This document shows, one piece after another, positions 26,872-39,623 of a stretch of 64,000 bases of DNA (its first letter is position 1; each line of letters starts with the position of its first letter). This DNA is from Leeuwenhoekiella palythoae (GTDB taxonomy: Bacteria > Bacteroidota > Bacteroidia > Flavobacteriales > Flavobacteriaceae). The notes under the pieces were generated by a model that saw only the letters and a program-made list of their open reading frames with translations, made no database searches and was not told the origin of the DNA. The position numbers and the translations under genes are program-made. The stretch is from the NCBI RefSeq assembly GCF_900130045.1, contig NZ_FQXT01000001.1, positions 536,458 to 600,457 of the forward strand. Reading direction: 5' to 3'.

Positions 26872-27549
26872 ATGAAAGACTTTATTATTACTAAATACGA
26901 TACGCTCAAATACCTTTTTGGTGCCTTACTGCTTTGCTTTTGCTTGCTAGTTTTTCGCATTAAAACCACACACGATTTCTTTGGCCTCTTTTTGATATGG
27001 AATCTATTCCTTGCTTTTGTTCCGTTAGGGATCGCGTGGTATTTACAGCATAAAAGATTACACATCAACTCAGTTCTAAAATATGCTTTACTTGTGCTTT
27101 GGCTGCTTTTTCTTCCCAACGCACCGTATGTTATTACCGATTTAATTCATTTGGCTTACAGTCCGTTAAATTGGTTTATTTATGACGGAATCACAATTGC
27201 TGTATTTGCGCTTTTAAGTCTGTATTTTGGCTTTCAATCCTTGATAGAAGTGCGTAAACTTTTTAAACCTGAAATAGCTGAAGCTAGGCTGAATATTTTC
27301 ACCGCAGGCATTTTGATCTTATGCGGTTTCGGGATTTATCTGGGGCGGGTGGTTCGTTTCAACTCTTGGGATCTGATCACCAATCCGCTGGATGTTTTCA
27401 GCACCATTGGTCACTATCTCATCAATCCTATTGAGAACAAATCTGTCTGGCTATTCACTCTAGGGTTTGGAATTTTTTTAAACTTCTTTTTTTTCCTATT
27501 TAAAATGTGGCAACAAAATGGGCTACTAACCAAATCGTATACCTCTTGA
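26872..27549 (+). CDS. DUF1361 membrane protein
   Basis: The 225-residue protein has six or seven hydrophobic helices and the family motifs LFLPNAPYVITDLIHL and GRVVRFNSWDLITNPLDV. DUF1361 members are inner-membrane proteins without a known reaction. It is the middle gene of the DoxX-DUF1361-DUF2809 operon. Confidence 0.88.
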   Translation: MKDFIITKYDTLKYLFGALLLCFCLLVFRIKTTHDFFGLFLIWNLFLAFVPLGIAWYLQHKRLHINSVLKYALLVLWLLFLPNAPYVITDLIHLAYSPLNWFIYDGITIAVFALLSLYFGFQSLIEVRKLFKPEIAEARLNIFTAGILILCGFGIYLGRVVRFNSWDLITNPLDVFSTIGHYLINPIENKSVWLFTLGFGIFLNFFFFLFKMWQQNGLLTKSYTS

Positions 27550-27552
27550 ACT

Positions 27553-27939
27553 ATGCCTAAACGCGGAATCTATTTCTTACTTTTTCTTCTTCTTTTAGGT
27601 GTAGAAATCGCAATTGCGAACTTTTTAAAAACAGGTTTTATTCGAGCTTATCTGGGTGACTTTCTTGTTGTGATGTTATTGTATTGTTTGTTGATGAGCA
27701 CCCTGAAACCTTCGGTAAAAACGGGATTAGTACTCACGCTCGCAATCGCTTTTGCGATAGAACTACTGCAATTGGTTGACCTAACAAGATTTTTTCCGCA
27801 GGAATATAAACAGTTTGCAACACTAATTTTAGGCAGTCAGTTCTCGTGGTTAGATTTACTGATGTACCTACTCGGAATCACATGCGCCGGGATCACAGAA
27901 GTAGTGCTGCATAAGCGCTATTCTTTCCCGTCTACATAA
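27553..27939 (+). CDS. DUF2809 (VanZ-like) membrane protein
   Basis: The 128-residue protein has four helices and the motifs GFIRAYLGDFLVVMLLYCLL and ELLQLVDLTRFF, diagnostic for DUF2809, which is related to VanZ-like proteins. Function unknown. Its 3' end overlaps the convergent dehydrogenase gene by 22 bases. Confidence 0.87.
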   Translation: MPKRGIYFLLFLLLLGVEIAIANFLKTGFIRAYLGDFLVVMLLYCLLMSTLKPSVKTGLVLTLAIAFAIELLQLVDLTRFFPQEYKQFATLILGSQFSWLDLLMYLLGITCAGITEVVLHKRYSFPST

Positions 27940-29132
27940 TCCTGCAAATAACTAAAGCGTTTGGTAAGTTTACCATCTTTGGTCATTCGTGCACGGTAGA
28001 GAATCCCGTCTTTATCGTCATTGAAAAATGCAGGTAAAACCCGTTCTACAAAGAGTTCACCAAAACCTTCACTGGCATCTTTAGGCAACTCACACGGCAG
28101 ATTATCAACCGCCATCACGGTAATCGCTCCCGGAGCATCAAAAGCGACTTCTTTCTCCGTTTGCGGATCGTAGCCATAAAAAGGATCTGCAATCGTAGAA
28201 GCACGTAAAGTAGAAGCCACGGGACCATCAATGTCGCACGAAATATCAGCGATAACCTCAATGTTAAAATCTTCGGACTTGGCTTCTCCCCGGGTGAATA
28301 AGTACGGCGCACCGTCGCCATAAAAATGCCCGGCGATAAACACCTGACTTACTTTAGCAAAACGCAAAAAGTTCGTCTCGTAACCCGTAGGATCTTTGAT
28401 GAATTGTGCAAGGCTGCCTTTTACGCCATCCTTCCGCTTTGCGTAATCCATCACCCCAATTTTACAATACACCGGTTTTTTAAATTCTTTAGTGAGATAC
28501 TCTTCAATGGTCACTTTTTTAATGCCCATAGCCTCCAGAATTTCCTGTGCGCCACCAGCAACTTTCCCACTTCCGGAAAGGCAGATTTTAATCGCAGGAA
28601 GCTCAATTTTCTTTAGCTGTGCAATCAACGCGCTAACATCGGTAAGCGTGTTGGCGGGTGGTAAATCAAATGTTTTGTGCCTTTTACCATAGGCTCTAAA
28701 CGCATTATAAGCACCAACGAGCCCGGCATATCGACCAAAACCTATCAGGCGCAGTCCACTTTTTCGGGTAATCACCTCGTGATCGTAGAGTTCGATATTT
28801 TTCTCTAAAACCGCTTTGAGTAAGTCCCGGTTGTAGGGTTGTTTTTTAATCGTATGACTGAAGAAAAAATACTTCTTATTTGGGATTAAGGCCTCGATAG
28901 GCACCTCTTTAACGCCCAGCATCACATCGGCTTCAGAAATATCTTCTTTAACCTCAAATTCTGCTTTCTCATAAGCCACATCAGGAAAAACCCGTATTGG
29001 TGAAGCTTCAACGATGAAGGAGGCTTTGGGGAAAGCTTCTTGCGCCTTAGACATGGTAATAGGCGAAAGTACCGCACGACGATCTGGCGGGGTTTTACGT
29101 TCTCGTAATAAAGCAAATTTTAGAGGAGCCAT
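27918..29132 (-). CDS. Saccharopine dehydrogenase-like NAD(P)-dependent oxidoreductase
   Basis: The 404-residue enzyme has the alanine dehydrogenase/PNT N-terminal domain (LKFALLRERKTPPDRRAVLSP) and substrate-side residues in IRVFPDVAYEKAEFEV, VKEVP and FFFSHTIKKQ. The Rossmann segment IKICLSGSGKVAGGAQEIL follows near residue 185. This matches lysine-forming saccharopine dehydrogenases and their relatives in Bacteroidota. ATG 29132 is chosen because an upstream in-frame start at 29180 adds 16 hydrophobic residues that are not family-like. Actual substrate is uncertain; it is not next to other lysine genes. Confidence 0.83.
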   Translation of the reverse strand: MAPLKFALLRERKTPPDRRAVLSPITMSKAQEAFPKASFIVEASPIRVFPDVAYEKAEFEVKEDISEADVMLGVKEVPIEALIPNKKYFFFSHTIKKQPYNRDLLKAVLEKNIELYDHEVITRKSGLRLIGFGRYAGLVGAYNAFRAYGKRHKTFDLPPANTLTDVSALIAQLKKIELPAIKICLSGSGKVAGGAQEILEAMGIKKVTIEEYLTKEFKKPVYCKIGVMDYAKRKDGVKGSLAQFIKDPTGYETNFLRFAKVSQVFIAGHFYGDGAPYLFTRGEAKSEDFNIEVIADISCDIDGPVASTLRASTIADPFYGYDPQTEKEVAFDAPGAITVMAVDNLPCELPKDASEGFGELFVERVLPAFFNDDKDGILYRARMTKDGKLTKRFSYLQDYVDGKE

Positions 29133-29280
29133 AAAAGTAATATTTGGTGTAAAATACAATTTTACAAAGAGAATCTTCAACCTATTTTAATTGAACTTTA
29201 ATAGGTCCTTAGCAAAGCTTTAATAAGACATTGGCTAATCTTGCGCGCAATTTGAGGTATATTCTCACAAAAGAATTTTT

Positions 29281-30108
29281 ATGAAAAAACTAGTTGGTTT
29301 GGGTGTCGTATGCGCCCTGATCTTAAGCTCTTGTGGAGCAAACAAATCTAAAATTAAAGGAGATCGCGATGTGATTTCTGTAAACGGAACACTGCAAACG
29401 GGAATCAATACCATTGAAATAGATGATGAAATTCAGGTGGAATTGGTTCAGGCACAAAGCAACGATTATATTCTAACCACAGACCGCAATCTGGTAAGTG
29501 TGGTTGATTTTAAAGTGACTGATAGTGTGTTGCGTATTAGCACCAATATGGAAGTGACCAGTTCCAAAGCGCTTTCGGTATATTTAAAACTACAAAACCC
29601 GAAGCATGTCATCCTAAAAAATGATAGTGATCTTGAAACTCCGGGGCAGATCGAAGTTCCTGAGTTTACAGTCACTGCGGCATCTTCATCTGAAATTGAT
29701 GTAAATCTGACTACGACGAAATCTCAAATCAATTTAAGAGAAAACGCCAATGGACAATTAAATATTCGTACCGAGCAACTCGAGGTTAAAATGAGTGATC
29801 GCACTGATCTTAGAGGGAAATTCACCGCGCAATCTGCTCGAGTAACAATGGGTGGTTCGGCAGAATTTAATCCACGTGGTAAGACGGCTAGTTTAAATCT
29901 TGCGCTAACCGGAAAAGCAGATTATAAAGGAGATGATTTTGATAGTAAGAATGCTTCGGCGACATTGAGCGATCGTTCTAATGCTGCTGTTAGTGCCGAA
30001 GAAAGTCTTTCGGTTTTTGCTCAAGATAAAGCGGTTATCAATGTGTATGGCAAACCAGACATTAGCGTAAAGGCACTTAATGATGATGCGCAAATCAATA
30101 AAAAATAG
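29281..30108 (+). CDS. Head-GIN domain (DUF2807) lipoprotein
   Basis: The 275-residue product has a lipoprotein signal (lipobox LSSC, Cys18) and the right-handed-helix-like repeat of DUF2807: INTIEIDDEIQVELVQAQSNDY, NPKHVILKNDSDLETPG, TAASSSEIDVNLTT, and later LALTGKADYKGDDF. Such proteins are usually surface exposed or periplasmic and are called putative auto-transporter adhesins, but experimental function is lacking. It immediately precedes ssrA, whose promoter box lies right after its stop codon. Confidence 0.87.
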   Translation: MKKLVGLGVVCALILSSCGANKSKIKGDRDVISVNGTLQTGINTIEIDDEIQVELVQAQSNDYILTTDRNLVSVVDFKVTDSVLRISTNMEVTSSKALSVYLKLQNPKHVILKNDSDLETPGQIEVPEFTVTAASSSEIDVNLTTTKSQINLRENANGQLNIRTEQLEVKMSDRTDLRGKFTAQSARVTMGGSAEFNPRGKTASLNLALTGKADYKGDDFDSKNASATLSDRSNAAVSAEESLSVFAQDKAVINVYGKPDISVKALNDDAQINKK

Positions 30109-30116
30109 TAACTTTG
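30109..30116 (+). promoter_or_regulatory. -7 promoter box for ssrA
   Basis: TAACTTTG is a perfect TAnnTTTG box directly after the stop of the head-GIN gene and 31 bases before the mature 5' end of tmRNA. A short leader would be removed by RNase P. Confidence 0.6.
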
Positions 30117-30147
30117 CAGCCCTCAAATTTTGAGGATTACTAGCAAT

Positions 30148-30545
30148 GGGGTCGATTTGGTTTTGACAGCGGGTCTAATTGAGTAGTAAGCACGTCGAGC
30201 GCTGGGACATAGCTCGTAAATCTCAAGTTTCACACTTTTTAAACGGCGAGAATAACTACGCCATGGCTGCATAACCCGAATTATAGTACGGTTATCTTAA
30301 TCTCATACAAGGTGTGAGACCATGATGCCTCTGAAAAGCCTTGGTTTACGGCGTTTCATCAAGAGGTACCGAAAAAGTAAACATAGCCTGCTCAGGGTCT
30401 TGATGAGTAGGTGAAACTTAATCGAGAATAAGGTAGCAGTTGGTAGTTGCCGACCGGCTGTTGCACGAAAACCAATTGGCAAATAAACGTGTAGAAAGCT
30501 ATTGAGTTGCCTGTTTGGACGGCGGTTCGAACCCGCCCGACTCCA
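30148..30545 (+). ncRNA. ssrA: Transfer-messenger RNA (tmRNA)
   Basis: The tRNA-like ends are clear: GGGGTCG at 30148 pairs with CGACTCC at 30538-30544, and the T-arm GGTTCGAACCC lies just before. The tag reading frame at 30245-30274 encodes GENNYAMAA and ends in TAA, matching the usual ENNYALAA-type proteolysis tag with Met in place of Leu. The 3' CCA is not fully encoded (the bases after the discriminator A are CA) and would be added. tmRNA with SmpB rescues stalled ribosomes. It is a single-piece molecule of about 398 bases, flanked by promoter and terminator. Confidence 0.97.
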
Positions 30546-30556
30546 CAGAAAACGTT

Positions 30557-30592
30557 AAAAATCCTGCCAGGTGTATCTGAGCAGGATTTTTT
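30557..30592 (+). terminator. Intrinsic terminator of ssrA
   Basis: AAAATCCTGC pairs with GCAGGATTTT across a 14-base loop, followed by T. Confidence 0.85.
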
Positions 30593-30658
30593 ATGTCTCT
30601 AAAAGATCGTATCAAGAATTCTACAACAGCTAAATAAAATAGTTGCATTATCAGCTAC

Positions 30659-31996
30659 TTAAACTGCAAGATCACCTTCTGCTGCTACTGAGGTTATTTT
30701 CTTGCGTCTTGCGAGCAAGGCTAAGCCAAAAGTCAGTATCCCCAACCTACCAACAAACATTACAAAGATAAGTACTACTTTACCCCAGAATGTTAGAGTG
30801 CCGGTGATGCCTGTACTCAAACCTACGGTTCCTATTGCAGAAGTTGTTTCAAAAAGTATTTGTTCCAAAGTCAAGTCCTCTGTCAAGGTCAGTAAAAAAG
30901 TAGCCGCAAAGAGAACTGTCGCATAGAGAATAAAGGTTGAAGTTGCCACCGAAAGACGCTCTTTTGGTATTACTCTCCCAAAAAATGTCACCTGCTTATT
31001 CGCACGTATTCGATTCCAGATCACCGCGATTAAAGCAGTTAATGTGGTTGTTTTTAACCCACCACCGGTACCTGAAGGAGAGGCTCCCACATACATTAGT
31101 AAGATTGTGATAAGTAAGGCGCTTAGTGAGAAACTACCTATAGGTAATGTATTAAACCCAACCGTCGTAAGTGCTGTCATCGACTGAAAAAAGGAAGCCA
31201 TCAATCTATTTTCTTCGAAAGCAACTACTGTAGGTTCAAAAAAGTAGATGACTAAAGTTCCAAGGATAAGCAAGAGTGTAATAGCTGCAAATATGATTTT
31301 GGTTGTAAAAGTAATTTGATGAGATTTCCGTGTAATCTTATTCCATAGGTCTGTCACTACTATAAATCCTAAAGAGCCACAAATCGCAAGTGTTGATATG
31401 ATTATGTTTATTGAAGTGTTCCCTGCAAATTGCTCGAAACTATCGTTATACAAACCAAATCCTGCCGTACAAAATGCCGAAACACTGTGAAAAATACTGC
31501 TCCAAATTGCAAAGTTGTGATCAACTCCTGCTTGCGTGAATGCGATATAAAAACACAAGGCTCCTACCACTTCTATAATTAGCGTAAACATGATTACAGA
31601 CTTTAAAAAGTCTTTAATTTCAAAACCTTTGGGCATGGTAAATTCTGCACTAAGCACGCGTTGATGCCAATGGGTAAGCGGACTTTTTCTGGATAATAAT
31701 ATAAACGACGTAAAGGTCATATACCCAATACCTCCTATTTGAAATAATAGCAGTACCACAAATTGGCCAAACCCGTTATAAGTATCAAAGACACTTGCTG
31801 TAACTAATCCTGTGGTTGAGATCGCCGAGGTGGCTATGAATAAATTATCTAAAGCAGAAATGGTTTGTTTATGAAAAAAAGGTATACATAATAAAGTCCA
31901 ACCTAATACTGTGTAGGTTAAAAAACCATACAGTAAGTTTTGCTGTGGTGATAATCTTAATTGAAATTTACGGTATCTTTTTAATAGATTTTTCAT
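30659..31996 (-). CDS. TrkH/KtrB-type potassium channel subunit
   Basis: The 445-residue membrane protein has the four M-P-M units of the Trk/Ktr/HKT superfamily with selectivity-filter motifs TSAISTTGL, SAFCTAGF, TALTTVGF and TSAIGTVGL. The short N-terminus and absence of the two extra TrkH helices favour KtrB. KtrB normally works with the RCK subunit KtrA, but none is encoded in the window. It is downstream of a 117-residue orphan and a KdpE/KdpD-like pair on the same strand, so K+-responsive regulation is likely. Confidence 0.9.
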   Translation of the reverse strand: MKNLLKRYRKFQLRLSPQQNLLYGFLTYTVLGWTLLCIPFFHKQTISALDNLFIATSAISTTGLVTASVFDTYNGFGQFVVLLLFQIGGIGYMTFTSFILLSRKSPLTHWHQRVLSAEFTMPKGFEIKDFLKSVIMFTLIIEVVGALCFYIAFTQAGVDHNFAIWSSIFHSVSAFCTAGFGLYNDSFEQFAGNTSINIIISTLAICGSLGFIVVTDLWNKITRKSHQITFTTKIIFAAITLLLILGTLVIYFFEPTVVAFEENRLMASFFQSMTALTTVGFNTLPIGSFSLSALLITILLMYVGASPSGTGGGLKTTTLTALIAVIWNRIRANKQVTFFGRVIPKERLSVATSTFILYATVLFAATFLLTLTEDLTLEQILFETTSAIGTVGLSTGITGTLTFWGKVVLIFVMFVGRLGILTFGLALLARRKKITSVAAEGDLAV

Positions 31997-32000
31997 AGTA

Positions 32001-32354
32001 TTAGATTGCTTGAACCTCCATAATTAGTTCTTGTAAATGGTATTTGAGTTCGTAAAGTTGTGCTTGAATTTTATCTTTATGACCGGGGTCTCCGATGAGC
32101 TCTTTGTAGTGCTTGCCCAACATTTCAACATGCTTTATTATCAACTGTGTTTTATTTATGAACTCAGTCTTATTTTCAGTGTTTAGAAACTCGATGATCC
32201 CTCCGGAAGATTCTTCAGAAAACAGAGCAAGTCCTAGATTGATTTTAACTGGCTCTGCGTGCAACTCACTCAAGCGTAAGAATTCTTTAACATCTTGGCA
32301 GACTTGTATAAGCGTATGTGCTATTTTTTCAGATATGATTAATCTATTCGACAT
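32001..32354 (-). CDS. Helical protein of unknown function next to the K+ channel gene
   Basis: The 117-residue product is soluble and strongly helical (for example KTQLIIKHVEMLGKHYKELI and QAQLYELKYHLQELIMEV). No signal peptide, cysteine motif or known domain is visible. It ends 4 bases before the KtrB-type gene and is co-transcribed with it. It could be an accessory or regulatory subunit taking the place of KtrA, but it has no Rossmann GxGxxG fold, so it is not an RCK protein. Confidence 0.72.
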   Translation of the reverse strand: MSNRLIISEKIAHTLIQVCQDVKEFLRLSELHAEPVKINLGLALFSEESSGGIIEFLNTENKTEFINKTQLIIKHVEMLGKHYKELIGDPGHKDKIQAQLYELKYHLQELIMEVQAI

Positions 32355-32596
32355 AAAACACCTTTTAGGACCTCTTAAAAGTCAGTTAGGTTTTGTCGTA
32401 GAATACTAGAAATACGTCTTAAACAGTTTATGGATTATTTAGAGGTGCTGACTGTTTTCAGCGATCCTTTTAATCAAGTATCTGTTAAGAAGATTACTCC
32501 CTATTTTCTACTGTGTTATTTACAACACAAAGTTCAAGGGAAACTGATAAGTAAAAAATCAAAGTTGGCTAGACTGAAATAAAGATTTTATAAAGA

Positions 32597-33274
32597 TTAT
32601 TGAAAACGGTAACCTACGCCACTTTCTGTAAGTATATGTAAAGGATTATTAGCGTCTTCTTCAATTTTCTTACGAAGCGTACCTACAAATACGCGTAAGT
32701 ACTGTGTTTCTGTCACGTAACCCATACCCCAAATTTCTTTAAGAAGATATTGGTGAGTTAAAACTCTCCCTTCATTCTTAGCGAATAGACAAAGTAATTT
32801 ATATTCTGTAGCGGTAAGTTTAATGGGTATATCATTACGCGTTACAGACCTTGCGACGAGGTCAAGAGTAATATTACCAATTGATAAAACAGCATTATTT
32901 TCTGATTGGTTAGATCTTCGAAGTGCCGACCGAATTCTTGCTAATAATTCACCTGTTCGAAAAGGTTTGGTTAAATAATCTGTTGCTCCATTATCTAGGG
33001 CTGCAATAATATCATCTTCACTATCAATTACCGAAAGAATGATGACAGGCTGAGTATACCATTCGCGTAAGTCTTGAAGTACCTGATGACCGCTTTTATC
33101 TGGTAAGCCTATATCCAGTAAAATCAAATCTGGAGGATGACTCGCTGCTAAGATTAAGCCCTCTTTTGCAGTTGAGGCTTTAAGTACTTTATAATCATGA
33201 CTCTCCAGATTGATTTGAAGAAGCTTTCTAATTTGTGGTTCATCATCTATTACCAGTATTTCAGCCTTATTCAT
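32597..33274 (-). CDS. KdpE-like OmpR-family response regulator
   Basis: The 225-residue regulator has a receiver domain with acidic pocket D10/D11, phosphoacceptor D54 in LILLDIGLP and K103 in YLTKPF. A C-terminal winged helix follows (TATEYKLLCLFAKNEGRVLTHQYLLKEIWG and YLRVFVGTLRKKIE). The pattern VFVGTLRKKIE is typical of KdpE. Its start overlaps the sensor-kinase gene by 8 bases. The target is probably the K+ channel gene downstream, because no kdpFABC is in the window. Confidence 0.88.
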   Translation of the reverse strand: MNKAEILVIDDEPQIRKLLQINLESHDYKVLKASTAKEGLILAASHPPDLILLDIGLPDKSGHQVLQDLREWYTQPVIILSVIDSEDDIIAALDNGATDYLTKPFRTGELLARIRSALRRSNQSENNAVLSIGNITLDLVARSVTRNDIPIKLTATEYKLLCLFAKNEGRVLTHQYLLKEIWGMGYVTETQYLRVFVGTLRKKIEEDANNPLHILTESGVGYRFQ

Positions 33275-34349
33275 GCTCCAAATTTAAACTATCAGAGAAT
33301 TCGCAAGGAATTTCTAATGTGAATTGCGCACCACCCTGTTTCCTATTTTTTAGATATATCTTTCCATTCATAGCTTCAGTAAACCCTTTTACTATAGAAA
33401 GGCCCAATCCCGTTCCTCCTACCGATGTATTGGCAATACGATAGAATTTTTCAAAGACTTTATCAATCTCGTGTTCCGGAAAACCTGATCCATTATCTGA
33501 AATTGTAATTATACAATGAGTTGAACTAATCGTTTGGTCTATCGTAATAATTGATTGTTTGGGGGTATGCTGAAGGGCGTTATGAATTAAGTTATAAAGA
33601 ATGTGTTCTAAAAGTCCGGGATCAAGTTTAGCTAGTGGAATATCGTCTTGAGTATTCACTAAAATTTGGTGTGTAAAACCATCATCCTTGCTAAGCTTGA
33701 CTGTTTTAAAAATAAGCTCGTTCAAATCTATCCAGTCGTATTTAGGCTGAAGAAAACCTGCTTCTAGCCTGCTAATACTCAAAAGGTTTTCTACTTGCCT
33801 ATTCAAACGAAAACTTGCAATTTCAATCTCTGTATATAAAGCTTCGTGATTAGTTGTAGAGAGCTTAATCTGCTGGTCTCGTAGGGTATCCAAAGAGCCT
33901 ATAATGGTTGCAATTGGTGTTCTAAGTTCGTGAGAAAGTGAACTAAGAAGTGTATTGTAAAGCTTAATTGCTTTTTCCTTTTCTATCTGATCTCTTTCAT
34001 TACGCTCTACCTGCCTTATTTTGTAGGTAAGCACCGCATTGATAGAAGCAATAACAAAATACATTAAAAACATTAAGGCATCTTCTGGAGTTGCTATTCG
34101 CAAATACCATATAGGAGGAATGAAAAAGAAGTTCCAGAACAAGGCGCTTAGCAGTGCTGAAAGCATCACCGGCAGAATATCAAACAAAATCGCATTGAGT
34201 GAAACTACCAACAATAAGATTAGTGCCACAGCCCTATACCCTATCAATCCGGCAAACGGAAAGCAAATACTACCAACCAACAGCACTGCGATGAGAGCAA
34301 TAAAGTATTGTGTTCTTTGGCTATAAACCCTAGTTTTTAAAATTAACAA
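33267..34349 (-). CDS. Short KdpD-like sensor histidine kinase (DUF4118 + kinase, no KdpD/Usp module)
   Basis: The 360-residue protein has four N-terminal helices of DUF4118 type with the hallmark FWNFFFIPPIWYLRI and a linker coiled coil. The kinase core has phosphoacceptor H140 in SSLSHELRTPIA, an N box (LYNLIHNALQHTP), SDNGSGFPE and GGTGLGLSIVKG. The cytoplasmic N-terminal KdpD and Usp domains of classical KdpD are absent, so this is the C-terminal half as a stand-alone sensor. It would sense K+ or membrane state and phosphorylate the KdpE-like partner. Confidence 0.88.
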   Translation of the reverse strand: MLILKTRVYSQRTQYFIALIAVLLVGSICFPFAGLIGYRAVALILLLVVSLNAILFDILPVMLSALLSALFWNFFFIPPIWYLRIATPEDALMFLMYFVIASINAVLTYKIRQVERNERDQIEKEKAIKLYNTLLSSLSHELRTPIATIIGSLDTLRDQQIKLSTTNHEALYTEIEIASFRLNRQVENLLSISRLEAGFLQPKYDWIDLNELIFKTVKLSKDDGFTHQILVNTQDDIPLAKLDPGLLEHILYNLIHNALQHTPKQSIITIDQTISSTHCIITISDNGSGFPEHEIDKVFEKFYRIANTSVGGTGLGLSIVKGFTEAMNGKIYLKNRKQGGAQFTLEIPCEFSDSLNLEHE

Positions 34350-38359
<4,010 letters not shown>

Positions 38360-38422
38360 AATACTTTGCTTTCTAAAAAAGAGTAATACTTAGATTACTT
38401 GATGAGCATCTTGTTCACTAAT

Positions 38423-38467
38423 ATTTAGACAGAATTGGGCGTTTCTTAGATCTAATTCTGTCTAAAA
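38423..38467. terminator. Bidirectional terminator between the beta-galactosidase and GNAT genes
   Basis: AGACAGAATT at 38427 pairs perfectly with AATTCTGTCT ending at 38463, with A/T runs on both sides. Confidence 0.7.
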
Positions 38468-38500
38468 TAACTAGTTTGAGATTCTGTGCGTTGGTATTGA

Positions 38501-39028
38501 CTAACTGTATTTTAGTTCGAGCTTCATCATAATATCAGTTTGCTCATCACTACCTAGTCTGAACACATGTTTATCGAAAGTTTTAAATCCGTTTTTCTCA
38601 TAAAATCTAATTGCTCTTAAATTTTCTTCCCAAACGCCTAACCACACATACTTCAATTGCATTGCTCTTGCCAACTCGATTGCTTTGTTATAAAGCATTT
38701 GCCCTATTTGCTTTCCTTGATATTCCTTTAAAACATAGATACGTTCAATTTCTAAAGCTTGCTCATCTTTAATTTCGGTCTGAGTAGACCCCATATTGAT
38801 CTTTAAATAACCTATTATTTTACCATTAACCTCTGCAAAGTAAAATTCAGAATTTTGATTGTTTAGTTCAATCAGTAGCTTTTCTTTAGCAAACCCTATT
38901 GACAAATATTCCCGCATATTTTCTTCACTATTTACCGACGCAAAAGTTTCTGAAAAAGTTTGCTTCCCTATTCGCTGTAACTCAATGACATCAGCACCTG
39001 TAATCTTTCGTATGGTTATATGTTGCAT
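38501..39028 (-). CDS. GNAT family N-acetyltransferase
   Basis: The 175-residue GNAT protein begins ITIRKITGADVIELQRIGKQTFSETF and has the acetyl-CoA loop LKEYQGKQIGQMLYNKAIELA (Q/RxxGxG/A) and the C-terminal WLGVWEENLRAIRFYEKNGF motif. Similar proteins (spermidine/PaiA-like group) acetylate polyamines or small amines, but the substrate is not defined by the sequence. Confidence 0.87.
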   Translation of the reverse strand: MQHITIRKITGADVIELQRIGKQTFSETFASVNSEENMREYLSIGFAKEKLLIELNNQNSEFYFAEVNGKIIGYLKINMGSTQTEIKDEQALEIERIYVLKEYQGKQIGQMLYNKAIELARAMQLKYVWLGVWEENLRAIRFYEKNGFKTFDKHVFRLGSDEQTDIMMKLELKYS

Positions 39029-39222
39029 TTTTATTCTATTTAAAATCTTGTTCTACCTATTTACGAGGCCCTATTCCTTATAATCAATTGACTGCTTTGT
39101 AGATTTTCTTCTTGATCGTAATCGTGTTAAGTCACTTATACTACCGATCTTGTTAATGCCGTTAATAGTAGTTTTTTCATAATGATAGGTTATTTGCTTT
39201 CGGCTGTTAAAAACTGTTGCTC

Positions 39223-39552
39223 CTAATGCGGAGAAACCACTTTAAGACCTATAATTGAACCGATTAGAGTGGTTAAAAAAAGTAGTCTTAAAAGCGTTAT
39301 TGGCTCTTTAAAAATTATAATCCCTACCAAAACAGTCCCCACAGCCCCAATTCCGGTCCAAATTGCGTAAGCAGTACCTATGGGTAAGGTTTGGGTTGCT
39401 TTCATTAAAAGCAACATACTACTTACAAGGGCTATTAAGAAACCTGAATACCATATATACATTTCATTTCCTGAGGTTTCATTTGCTTTTCCCAAGCAGA
39501 AAGCAAAGGCTACTTCAAACAGCCCCGCAATTATTAAAATTACCCAATTCAT
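39223..39552 (-). CDS. Small multidrug resistance (SMR) family transporter
   Basis: The 109-residue, four-helix protein has the essential membrane Glu in AGLFEVAFAF and the family segment AYAIWTGIGAVGTVLVGIIIFKEP. I start it at the second Met (39552), which gives a normal SMR length; an upstream Met at 39573 adds seven residues. SMR dimers export quaternary cations or guanidinium. Which subtype applies (QacE or SugE/Gdx) is not settled. It lies downstream of the Crp/Fnr gene on the same strand. Confidence 0.87.
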   Translation of the reverse strand: MNWVILIIAGLFEVAFAFCLGKANETSGNEMYIWYSGFLIALVSSMLLLMKATQTLPIGTAYAIWTGIGAVGTVLVGIIIFKEPITLLRLLFLTTLIGSIIGLKVVSPH

Positions 39553-39623
39553 AATCCTTTGACTTTTACGCAAAGTTCTACTTACAGGGTGTAGAAAAAT
39601 TTAACAAATGATAAAAAACGATC

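Noticed and set aside
39061..39222. Minus-strand open frame of about 55 codons (ending DLTRLRSRRKSTKQSIDYKE)
   Set aside because: It has no standard start codon, begins inside the SMR gene and matches no family I know. It could be a remnant, but the support is too weak.
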